From the NCBI GenBank assembly GCA_000585055.1, contig JEMX01000010.1, forward strand, positions 98,578-162,577: a DNA stretch of 64,000 nucleotides, in the 5' to 3' direction. A program made the translations under genes and the position numbers. Positions 57,131 to 64,000 of this stretch are shown piece after piece (positions within the stretch are counted from its first letter, which is position 1; every line of letters starts with the position of its first letter). The notes below the pieces were generated by a model. The model saw only the letters and a program-made list of their open reading frames with translations. It was not told where the DNA came from and made no database searches. Source of the stretch: Candidatus Accumulibacter appositus (lineage in GTDB: Bacteria; Pseudomonadota; Gammaproteobacteria; Burkholderiales; Rhodocyclaceae).

Positions 57131-58291
57131 ATGCTCGACACCCCCGACGAACACCAGGACATCCGCGCTGCCGTGCGCGACCTGTGCAGACAGTTTCCGG
57201 ACGCGTATTTTCGCCGCATCGACGAAGAGCGCGGCTATCCCGAGGCTTTTGTCGATGCGCTGATCGGCGCTGGCTGGCTGGCGGCAATGATTCCCGAGGA
57301 GTACGGCGGTTCGGGGCTGGGGCTGACGGCGGCGAGCGTGATCATGGAGGAGATCAATCGCAGTGGCGGCAACGCCGCAGCCGTGCATGGCCAGATGTAC
57401 AACATGGGCACGCTGCTGCGCAGCGGCAGCCCGGCGCAGAAGGAGAAATACCTGCCCGACATCGCTGCCGGCAAGCTGCGCATCCAGTCGATGGCGGTCA
57501 CCGAGCCGGGCGCCGGCACCGACACCACGCGTATCACGACCAGCGCGTTGAAGAAGGACGGCCGCTACGTGGTCAATGGCCAGAAAGTGTGGATTTCGCG
57601 CGTGCAGCACTCGGACCTGATGGTCCTGCTGGCGCGCACGACGCCGCTTGCCAAGGTGCAGAAGAAGTCCGCAGGGATGTCGATCTTCATCGTCGATCTG
57701 CGCGAGGCCATCGGCAAGGGCCTGAGCGTGAAGCCGATTGCCAACATGGTCAATCACGAAACCAACGAACTGTTCTTCGACGACCTGGAGATTCCCGAAG
57801 AGAACCTGATCGGCGAGGAGGGCAGGGGCTTCAAATACCTCCTCGAAGGCCTCAACGCCGAGCGCGCGCTGATTGCCGCCGAGTGCATCGGTGACGGCTA
57901 CTGGTTCGTCGACCGCGCCAGCCGCTACGCGAAGGAGCGGGTCGTTTTCGACCGCCCGATCGGCCAGAACCAGGGCGTGCAATTTCCGATCGCCGAGGCT
58001 TTCATCGAGGTCGAGGCGGCCAACCTGATGCGCTTCAAGGCCTGCGCGCTGTTCGACGCACGGCAGCCCTGCGGCGCCGAAGCGAACATGGCCAAGTACC
58101 TCGCCGCCAAGGCCTCCTGGCAGGCGGCCAACGTCTGCCTGCAGACGCATGGCGGCTTCGGCTTCGCCAGCGAGTACGACATCGAGCGCAAGTTCCGCGA
58201 GACGCGCCTCTACCAGGTGGCGCCGATCTCGACCAACCTCATCTTGTCCTACGTCGCCGAGCACCTGCTCGGTCTGCCGCGCTCTTTCTAG
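57131..58291 (+). CDS. Acyl-CoA dehydrogenase
   Basis: 386 residues from ATG 57131. ACAD family features are present: MIPEEYGGSGLGLTAASVIMEE, VTEPGAGTDTTRITTSA (FAD/substrate loop), NGQKVWISRVQHSD, and the C-terminal LQTHGGFGFASEYDIERKFRETRLYQVAP. It oxidises an acyl-CoA at the alpha-beta position. The CoA-transferase starts 10 bp later, so the pair likely activates and oxidises one carboxylic acid. The substrate cannot be told. Confidence 0.92.
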   Translation: MLDTPDEHQDIRAAVRDLCRQFPDAYFRRIDEERGYPEAFVDALIGAGWLAAMIPEEYGGSGLGLTAASVIMEEINRSGGNAAAVHGQMYNMGTLLRSGSPAQKEKYLPDIAAGKLRIQSMAVTEPGAGTDTTRITTSALKKDGRYVVNGQKVWISRVQHSDLMVLLARTTPLAKVQKKSAGMSIFIVDLREAIGKGLSVKPIANMVNHETNELFFDDLEIPEENLIGEEGRGFKYLLEGLNAERALIAAECIGDGYWFVDRASRYAKERVVFDRPIGQNQGVQFPIAEAFIEVEAANLMRFKACALFDARQPCGAEANMAKYLAAKASWQAANVCLQTHGGFGFASEYDIERKFRETRLYQVAPISTNLILSYVAEHLLGLPRSF

Positions 58292-58301
58292 GAAGCCAGC
58301 C

Positions 58302-59480
58302 ATGCGCCCGCTCGACGGCATCACCGTGGTCACCCTCGAACACGCCATCGCCGCACCGTTCTGCACCCGCCAACTGGCCGATCTTGGCGCCCGCGTCATC
58401 AAGGTCGAACGACCGCTTACCGGCGATTTTGCGCGTGCCTACGACGAGCGCGTGCGCGGCCTGGCGTCGCATTTCGTGTGGACCAATCGCTCGAAGGAGA
58501 GCCTGACGCTGGACGTCAAGCACGCCGAGGCGCAGGCCATCCTGGCGCGGCTGCTCGCAGGTGCCGATGTGCTGGTGCAAAACCTGGCACCCGGTGCCGC
58601 CGCGCGTCTCGGCCTGTCCTACGAGGCACTGCGCGAACGACACCCGCGGCTGATCGTCTGCGACATTTCAGGCTACGGCAGCGACGGACCGTATCGCGAC
58701 AAGAAAGCTTACGACCTGCTGATTCAGAGCGAGTCGGGCTTTCTCTCGGTGACCGGCCTGCCCGACGCGCCGGCCAAGGCCGGCTGCTCGGTCGCCGACA
58801 TCTCCGCCGGCATGTATGCGCAGAGCAACATCCTTGCCGCGCTGCTGCAGCGGGGGAAGAGCGGGCGCGGCTGCCATATCGAAGTGTCGATGCTCGAAAG
58901 CATGGTCGAGTGGATGAGCTATCCGCTCTACTACGCCTTTGCCGGCGCGGCGCCACCGCCACGCGCCGGTGCCGCGCACGCCACCATCTTTCCCTACGGT
59001 CCGTTTACCGCCGGTGACGGCAAGACGGTGATGCTCGGCTTGCAGAATGAGCGCGAGTGGCAGCTCTTCTGCGCGCAGGTGCTCGAATCGCCCGAACTGG
59101 CCAGCGATGCGCGTTTCTCGTCGAACTCGCGGCGCACGCAGGCGCGCGAGGAACTGCGCGCGCTGATCGACGAGCGCTTCGCGCGGCTCAGCTCCGAGCA
59201 GTTGATCGCCAGGCTCGACACCGCGCAGATTGCCAACGCGCGCATGAACGACATGCACGAGGTCTGGGAGCACCCGCAGCTCAAGGCACGCGGGCGCTGG
59301 ACCGAGGTCGATACGCCCTGCGGCCCGATCCCGGCCCTACTGCCGCCTGGCACAGTCGATTCCTTCACCCCGCGCATGGACGCCGTGCCGGCCCTGGGGC
59401 AGCACACCGACGCCATCCTGACGGAACTCGGCTGGGATCAGGCGGCGATTGCCCGGCTGCGGGAGCTGGGGGCGGTCTGA
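58302..59480 (+). CDS. CaiB/BaiF-type CoA-transferase (family III)
   Basis: 392 residues from ATG 58302. Family III signature regions are LGARVIKVERPLTGDFAR, FVWTNRSKESLTLDVKH, and DISGYGSDGPYRDKKAYDLL, where the downstream Asp carries CoA. It moves CoA between carboxylic acids. It is coupled with the acyl-CoA dehydrogenase before it. The operon probably ends here because the next genes are on the other strand. Confidence 0.93.
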   Translation: MRPLDGITVVTLEHAIAAPFCTRQLADLGARVIKVERPLTGDFARAYDERVRGLASHFVWTNRSKESLTLDVKHAEAQAILARLLAGADVLVQNLAPGAAARLGLSYEALRERHPRLIVCDISGYGSDGPYRDKKAYDLLIQSESGFLSVTGLPDAPAKAGCSVADISAGMYAQSNILAALLQRGKSGRGCHIEVSMLESMVEWMSYPLYYAFAGAAPPPRAGAAHATIFPYGPFTAGDGKTVMLGLQNEREWQLFCAQVLESPELASDARFSSNSRRTQAREELRALIDERFARLSSEQLIARLDTAQIANARMNDMHEVWEHPQLKARGRWTEVDTPCGPIPALLPPGTVDSFTPRMDAVPALGQHTDAILTELGWDQAAIARLRELGAV

Positions 59481-59511
59481 CTGCCGTAGCCATGCTCTGT
59501 GTTGGTCGCCG

Positions 59512-59802
59512 TCAGGCGAGCGGCAGGAAGCGGTGGATCAAGGGCGGCTGCGCCAGCAGATCGCTGGCCCGCCTGATCGCCTCGGTCACGTGCGGCGTCG
59601 CCAGGTGCGCGTCGGCGGCCGCTTGATCGCTCCATTGCTCGACCGTCACGAACTCGCGTGTATCGTCCTGATTGTGGAACACCTCGTAGCCCAGGCAACC
59701 GCCTTCGTCACGGCTCGGAAAGCTCAGGTCGCGCAAAAGGGCTGCCAAAGCTGTCTCGCTGCCCGCCCGGGCTGTCAGACGGGCCATGATCCTGATCGTC
59801 AT
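59512..59802 (-). CDS. Antibiotic-biosynthesis-monooxygenase (ABM) domain protein
   Basis: 96 residues, a single ABM dimeric alpha-beta barrel: IRIMARLTARAGSETALAAL, CLGYEVFHNQDDTREFVTVE and QWSDQAAADAHLATPHV. Members such as YgiN act as quinol monooxygenases or as small heme- and cofactor-free oxidases. The role here is unknown. It is convergent with the CoA-transferase. Confidence 0.85.
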   Translation of the reverse strand: MTIRIMARLTARAGSETALAALLRDLSFPSRDEGGCLGYEVFHNQDDTREFVTVEQWSDQAAADAHLATPHVTEAIRRASDLLAQPPLIHRFLPLA

Positions 59803-59872
59803 TCGCTTCGCCTCCTGTGTCGATGCTTCGTCCTCGGCGTGGCCTCCAATGGCTACGCGACGCCGCAGTTGA

Positions 59873-60763
59873 TTATCGCTCCGTGGCCCCGTTCAGGCCG
59901 GAAAACGGGCAGCCTGGCCCAGGCGTCTCGGCAGCCCGAGCAGCGGGTGGCGGCCCGAGCGATTCGATCTGATAGCCACCGGGATAGTCGGGTCGTGGTA
60001 CTTGCGTGCGCAGCTTCGCTTGCCGGCGCTTAGGCAGCCAGCGCAGGAGCCGAGCGCGTGTCCGCAGCGTTGCTTCCGCGAGCCATGCCAGCCAAGGCGG
60101 TGCCGGGCGCAAGGCGAGCGCTGCGAGTAGTGGCGGATCGAGCAGCGCGTGAATGCTGTTGCGGACCAGCGGCCTGAGCAGCGCCGGGAACCACGCGGCA
60201 AAGAGTTCACGCGTCGCCAGGGCGACGCTCTGGCTGGCGGCGGTGCAGCAGAAGTTGTCGGCTTCGTATTGGCGGCTGAAGCGTGCAAACTCCTCATAAT
60301 CCTCGGGGATGTCGCGGATCGACATGCGCTCGCCGACCTGCCGCCAGAACCAGAACCAGGCCAGCGTTTCGGTTTCAGTCATGAGCCGCCAGCCAAAGCG
60401 CGCGTTCCAGCGGATGGGCTCGAAGACAAAGCTTGACAGCACGTACAGGAAATCCTCGTTGGCGATCCGAAAACGTCCATGCAGGACGTTGATCCGCGCG
60501 ATGGCTTGCGCGCCGCGCGGGCTATCGCAGCCGTTTTCGATGATTTCGCTGACCAGCAGATCGGTATCGTCGTAACGCTTTTGGGGACGCCTCTCGAATT
60601 CCCCGCTGGCGTGCAGCAATCCGCCAATGCGTGCCGCCGCGAAGGTGCGGAACAAGGCCAGTTCAAGGGCCCGCGTGGTGTCCCAGGGAAAGGTGATGGT
60701 CGCCAGGCGACGGGCAATCGTCTGGCAGTCTCTTCTGGTATCGGCTTCCTGCTTGGGGGTCAT
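59873..60763 (-). CDS. MpaB-like oxygenase (DUF2236)
   Basis: 296 residues. The family pattern FRTFAAARIGGLLHASGEFE, YDDTDLLVSEIIENG and HGRFRIANEDFLYVLSSFVFEPIRW fits MpaB/DUF2236 heme-type oxygenases, with His residues in HGRF likely to take part in heme binding. The C-terminal tail is Pro/Arg-rich. The substrate is unknown. It lies 70 bp upstream of the ABM protein on the same strand, so the two may form an oxidative pair. Confidence 0.8.
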   Translation of the reverse strand: MTPKQEADTRRDCQTIARRLATITFPWDTTRALELALFRTFAAARIGGLLHASGEFERRPQKRYDDTDLLVSEIIENGCDSPRGAQAIARINVLHGRFRIANEDFLYVLSSFVFEPIRWNARFGWRLMTETETLAWFWFWRQVGERMSIRDIPEDYEEFARFSRQYEADNFCCTAASQSVALATRELFAAWFPALLRPLVRNSIHALLDPPLLAALALRPAPPWLAWLAEATLRTRARLLRWLPKRRQAKLRTQVPRPDYPGGYQIESLGPPPAARAAETPGPGCPFSGLNGATER

Positions 60764-61456
60764 CCGCTTCGCCTCGCGACCTCATCTCCGCGCATCATTA
60801 TAGGCGATGCCCGCTCCGCAGCTGCGCTGCGATGCGATGCGATGGTAAGGGTGCGCGTGCCGCCACTCACTGTTTGGTGGGTGTTCAGCGGAAGGTCCTG
60901 CTTGGGTGTCGATGGACGCCCTACGGCGGGACTAAGAGCACCATCGGGGAGCGCCTGAGGACAGTCAAGGGGTGGCGCCCTGGCGCCGCAGTTCGCGGTG
61001 CACGACCGGCCAATCGGATTTGGGGCGCGTCTGGTTCGACGGTGCCGCCGGCGGGTACTGCTGCGGCTCGCTCATCCCCGCCGGCAGTGGTGGGCTTCGC
61101 TTTTGCCTTGTCGGAAAAAATTACACTGCGGTCGGGTGCAGCAATTAGGCCGCAACCGTTTGAATATCTTATGCAAACACTCGTCGACCAAATCCGATTG
61201 GGGAAGTGATCCAAGATCGATCCCGATAAGCTGCCCAGCACCCTGTCGATATTTTTTACACGGTCTCCGCTCGACACTTGTCATGCCACGATTAAGTCCA
61301 GGATTTCATTGCGCTTTCAATCTTAGGCACGAATGTTGTAACGCATTCTTGGCAACAACTAGTTGCTCAATGGACCTTATCGTCGCGCAGCCTGCCAGGC
61401 GGCGCGATCCTGTCGCTTCAACGCGTAAGTGTACTCTTAGTCCGGAGAACACGGCC
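60764..61456. other. Gene-poor interval before the PEP-CTERM gene
   Basis: 693 bp with no recognisable gene. Base composition falls from GC-rich to clearly more AT-rich after about 61100, in step with the following gene. A short GATGCGATGCGATG tract is near 60830. Confidence 0.5.
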
Positions 61457-63205
61457 ATGAAATCGCTAATCACACGTATCTCAAAACAGAGGCTCGGATT
61501 GCTGGTCCTGACCGTATGCGCCATCTGTTTCGCTGGCCCGGTGACTGCCGAGCTCGCCGTATCGGGATCGGATGCGGACAAGGCTGCATTCGAAAAGCTA
61601 CTGAAGGATCTGGTTGAAGGTGCCGCGGTAAAGATCGAAGGTGGCAAAGTCAAGGTGGAGGGGACTCCGAGCAACGAGTTCGGAAAGAACCTGAAGACCA
61701 TCACCGACGACGCTGCCAACAAGGTAACAGCAAAGGTTGGGCGCAATCAGGACGGAATAATCGTGGGCGCCTTCCACGGCGGGGGCGTGCAGGAAATCGA
61801 CCTGGACGACATCGAGAAATTTCCAGGGCCAGGCACCATGTTGCCCACGAAAGCAGCCCAGTTGAAACACGAACTGGATGAAGTTTACAACTCGGTCAAA
61901 GACGGAAAGATGAAGGCCCCACCGGGCAAGACGGACCCGAACCAGACAAAGTCTGACTTTCAAATCAATCATGAAGGTTCGGCAAAGACTGGCGAAGACG
62001 CAGTAAACAAGGAGGAAGCCGGCATCACCCGCAAGGGCGAATCAAAGGCTCTGCCCGAAAAGGATGGCGTCCTGAAGGTAAAGGAGGTTTACGAGAAGGG
62101 AGACAAGACCATTGACGTGGAATGGAATGTGACCCGAGATGGAAAGAAGTTTCAGGTTGATAGCGTGAAAATGGAAGCGCCGCCTGCACCGAAGGGCGGT
62201 CGACTGGTAGTCGAGGAAGAACCGGGAGTCCGTCTTTTCGACGACGTATTCGCACCCAAGGATTTCCTTTCGCTCGGAAAGCCCGGTTATTTGGAAATTG
62301 ACCCGTTCGGCAAGGTCTACGTGTCGGAGCAAGCGCTAAACAAGGTGCTTGTTTTTGACTCCACGATGGACGCGTCCGGCACTCTGAAGCTTAGCAAACA
62401 GTTTGAGATTACCGATCCGGCCTTGAACAATCCACAGGGCATCGCGGTCGCTGCGCTGCAAGAACGTCTTTTCGTCGGCAGCGGAGACAGCATTCTGGCC
62501 TTTGACTTGGCAGGCTCGTTTCTGACCAGCTTCAGCGCGCCGGAGCTGCACTCCGTGCGGAGTCTGGAGGTGGACAGGGACGGACTTCTATACGCGGCGA
62601 GTTTTGATAACGATCTGATCATCAAATTCGACCCTACTACCGGTGACGCGATTGCCATGTTCGGCAACTCGTTGCTGGACGGCCCTGAGGGCATCGCCAT
62701 AGATCAACTGGGGAACCTTTGGGTTTCGAGTTTCCTAAATGATTCCATTCTGCAATTCGACCTGGATGGAAACTACTTGGCAACCCTCGCCTCGGGCGGG
62801 ATGCTGGATGGGCCGAAGGGGCTCGGCTTGACTCCGCAGGGCTTTCTTGTGCCGGGCTTGCTTCCCGGAACGATCGGAAATATACCCGAGACCCTGCTGG
62901 TAAGTAGCTATAACAACGACCGCGTACTGGAATACGATTTGCAGAGCGGGTTGGTAGTCAATTCGGCATTTGCCAAGACGCCTGTTGGCGTCGGGCAGTT
63001 GACCTTGGAGCCGCTTCCGGAGCCGTCAACCCTGGTGCTGCTTGGAATTGCAGCGCTCGGGTTGATTGGCTTGCGAGGGAAGAGCGCTCGAACGCACTTC
63101 AATTTTCGGCGAACCGCTGTCGTCCTGTCGTCTCCGCGGGGTAGTGAATCCGATCGTCTGGTCGTCCCACCGTGTCGTGAGCGACTGGCAGTCCGCTTAC
63201 TCTAG
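61457..63205 (+). CDS. PEP-CTERM protein with NHL-like beta-propeller
   Basis: 582 residues from ATG 61457. A signal peptide (about 1-31) is followed by a Lys/Asp/Glu-rich domain without known relatives (35-235). Repeated NHL-type blades span about 270-490 (GKVYVSEQALNKVLVFD, DGLLYAASFDNDLIIKFD, GNLWVSSFLNDSILQFD). The sorting signal LPEPSTLVLLGIAALGLIGL and a basic stretch follow. PEP-CTERM proteins are processed by exosortase and shown on the surface or in the matrix. About 45 residues follow the membrane segment, far more than usual. The gene is more AT-rich than its neighbours. Confidence 0.85.
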   Translation: MKSLITRISKQRLGLLVLTVCAICFAGPVTAELAVSGSDADKAAFEKLLKDLVEGAAVKIEGGKVKVEGTPSNEFGKNLKTITDDAANKVTAKVGRNQDGIIVGAFHGGGVQEIDLDDIEKFPGPGTMLPTKAAQLKHELDEVYNSVKDGKMKAPPGKTDPNQTKSDFQINHEGSAKTGEDAVNKEEAGITRKGESKALPEKDGVLKVKEVYEKGDKTIDVEWNVTRDGKKFQVDSVKMEAPPAPKGGRLVVEEEPGVRLFDDVFAPKDFLSLGKPGYLEIDPFGKVYVSEQALNKVLVFDSTMDASGTLKLSKQFEITDPALNNPQGIAVAALQERLFVGSGDSILAFDLAGSFLTSFSAPELHSVRSLEVDRDGLLYAASFDNDLIIKFDPTTGDAIAMFGNSLLDGPEGIAIDQLGNLWVSSFLNDSILQFDLDGNYLATLASGGMLDGPKGLGLTPQGFLVPGLLPGTIGNIPETLLVSSYNNDRVLEYDLQSGLVVNSAFAKTPVGVGQLTLEPLPEPSTLVLLGIAALGLIGLRGKSARTHFNFRRTAVVLSSPRGSESDRLVVPPCRERLAVRLL

Positions 63206-63206
63206 T

Positions 63207-63362
63207 AATCCGTGGTAGAACAAGCCGTTGCGTCAGCCGCCGCCGTTCCCGCTGATCGCCCAGTTCAACAAACTGACGATCAATATTGACCGGCCGCAGG
63301 TGTCGCCGAACGATATCAAGACCCTCGAAGCGGCAATGAAGACCAAGACCGTCGCCGACTGA
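63207..63362 (+). pseudogene. C-terminal remnant of an arylsulfatase-like gene
   Basis: 52 codons read NPW-stop-NKPLRQPPPFPLIAQFNK then LTINIDRPQVSPNDIKTLEAA and a final stop. The pattern resembles the end of longer proteobacterial arylsulfatases (NPWYNKPL...), with Tyr changed to a stop. There is no start or upstream part, because the PEP-CTERM gene directly precedes it. The identification is from memory of the family end and is uncertain. Confidence 0.4.
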
Positions 63363-63717
63363 TCGTCGTTCGCCAACCAGGAGCGCGGGCGGGCCGCGAC
63401 GATACAAGCTGACTCGTTGATTGAAGCACGCGGGGCGTTTCGTCATCGAACGCTCCGTTTTCTTAAACTCCCACTAGCGAGATCGCACGTGCCGCCTCAA
63501 GACAGGATCCACATGAAAATGATTGACGCCTTCATCGTTTGTGCAGCGTGCGCCGCTGCCGTTCGCCTGTGAATGCGGTCACTGTTCGTGATGGTGTTTG
63601 GTGGTTTTCTGGTCATGCAGCGTGATGGAGAGCAGGTGATCCCTCTCGGGGAACTTGAACAAACGAACCCTTTGGGGGAGTCTCTGGTTACCAAGCCAAG
63701 AGACCATTCAAGTGTGC
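63363..63717. other. Gene-free interval near the right edge
   Basis: About 355 bp between two decayed fragments. No gene, terminator or repeat was recognised. Confidence 0.45.
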
Positions 63718-63955
63718 CACGCCCTGCTGCAACCGCCCGACTTTTTCCGCTTGCTGCTGCGCATCGATGAAGAACTGGCCAGCGAGACACACCCTGCCGG
63801 TTGCAGGTGCGGCGGTGTTCTTCACCGCGCCAACTATCCGCGCAAGTCTCGCGCCTGCCTGAGCGAGGTTCGCGGCGATTTCGAGTCGCCCCTCACGACA
63901 GGGCTTCCGCACTCGGATGTCATCTTCTTGACAACCCCAGCATGTTCATCCGGAG
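63718..63955 (+). pseudogene. Decayed zinc-ribbon-type gene fragment of the kind found beside transposases
   Basis: The frame reads HALLQPPDFFRLLLRIDEEL, then GCRCGGVLHRANYPRKSR and a Cys-containing stretch; it then shifts frame to QGFRTRMSSS. This resembles small zinc-ribbon proteins (LLQPPxFFRLLxRID...CxCGGxLHxAxYPRKPRG) that accompany some insertion sequences. The fragment lacks a start and is frameshifted. The identification is tentative. Confidence 0.35.
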
Positions 63956-64000
63956 ATCATCATCCCAGGCGGCTGCCTTGCGCTTCAAACGCAAGCTGGC

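Overview
The window reads as a chromosomal stretch of a high-GC betaproteobacterium. The best fit is the Rhodocyclales/'Candidatus Accumulibacter' neighbourhood: form II RuBisCO with cbbQ/cbbO, a PPK2 polyphosphate kinase, a PEP-CTERM protein and betaproteobacterial-type glycolytic enzymes. The organism is inferred from gene content, not from a marker gene. No rRNA, tRNA or CRISPR array was found.

Positions 1-5940 look like one end of an integrative element. It has a truncated phage-type integrase at the left edge and a silent 1.2-kb stretch. Next comes a ParM/PRTRC-D-like actin ATPase operon with a small partner, a CFI-box protein and a membrane-anchored PD-(D/E)XK-like protein. A P4-type tyrosine recombinase follows, preceded by three 12-bp direct repeats and an inverted copy. 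Positions 5941-17117 are core metabolism on the minus strand: glutaredoxin-like protein, prlC peptidase, DUF2189, purC, DUF3422, pyk, gap, tkt. Divergent from tkt is the plus-strand CO2-fixation cluster cbbY-cbbM-cbbQ-cbbO (17397-22836), so transketolase and RuBisCO flank one AT-rich intergenic region.

Positions 22837-29676 are mixed: a VapBC pair, aspA followed by a dcuA with an internal deletion, a 5'-truncated quinone reductase/alcohol dehydrogenase relic, an UPF0016 manganese-type exporter, an orphan CcoQ-like miniprotein and DUF1269. Positions 29991-41817 hold an exported arylsulfatase with an (SATP)n linker, a PpiC lipoprotein, then a tight operon of P-type proton ATPase, PPK2 and SulP transporter, then DUF1254 and an APC permease. 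The operon suggests polyphosphate-backed proton pumping. A channel-like gene at 42135-43015 is frameshifted by a perfect 20-bp tandem duplication, and a solitary type IIG/IIL-like restriction-methyltransferase follows.

Positions 46974-56970 are the most coherent system. A MerR-type regulator with a CarH/LitR-like cobalamin domain is divergent from a ten-gene operon: exported glutathione peroxidase, FolE2, flavin amine oxidase, DUF1365, cyclopropane-fatty-acid synthase, chalcone-isomerase-like protein, GPH/MFS transporter, DUF3833 lipoprotein, SDR and SnoaL-like protein. The 670-bp intergenic region holds four copies of a TGTCnnnGACA palindrome, two of them bracketing a TTGACA-N17-TAGAGT promoter. 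This predicts a light/B12-controlled membrane-lipid remodelling and photo-oxidative stress regulon. Positions 57131-63205 hold an acyl-CoA dehydrogenase/CoA-transferase pair, a small monooxygenase, an MpaB-like oxygenase and a PEP-CTERM beta-propeller protein. The right end holds decayed gene fragments.
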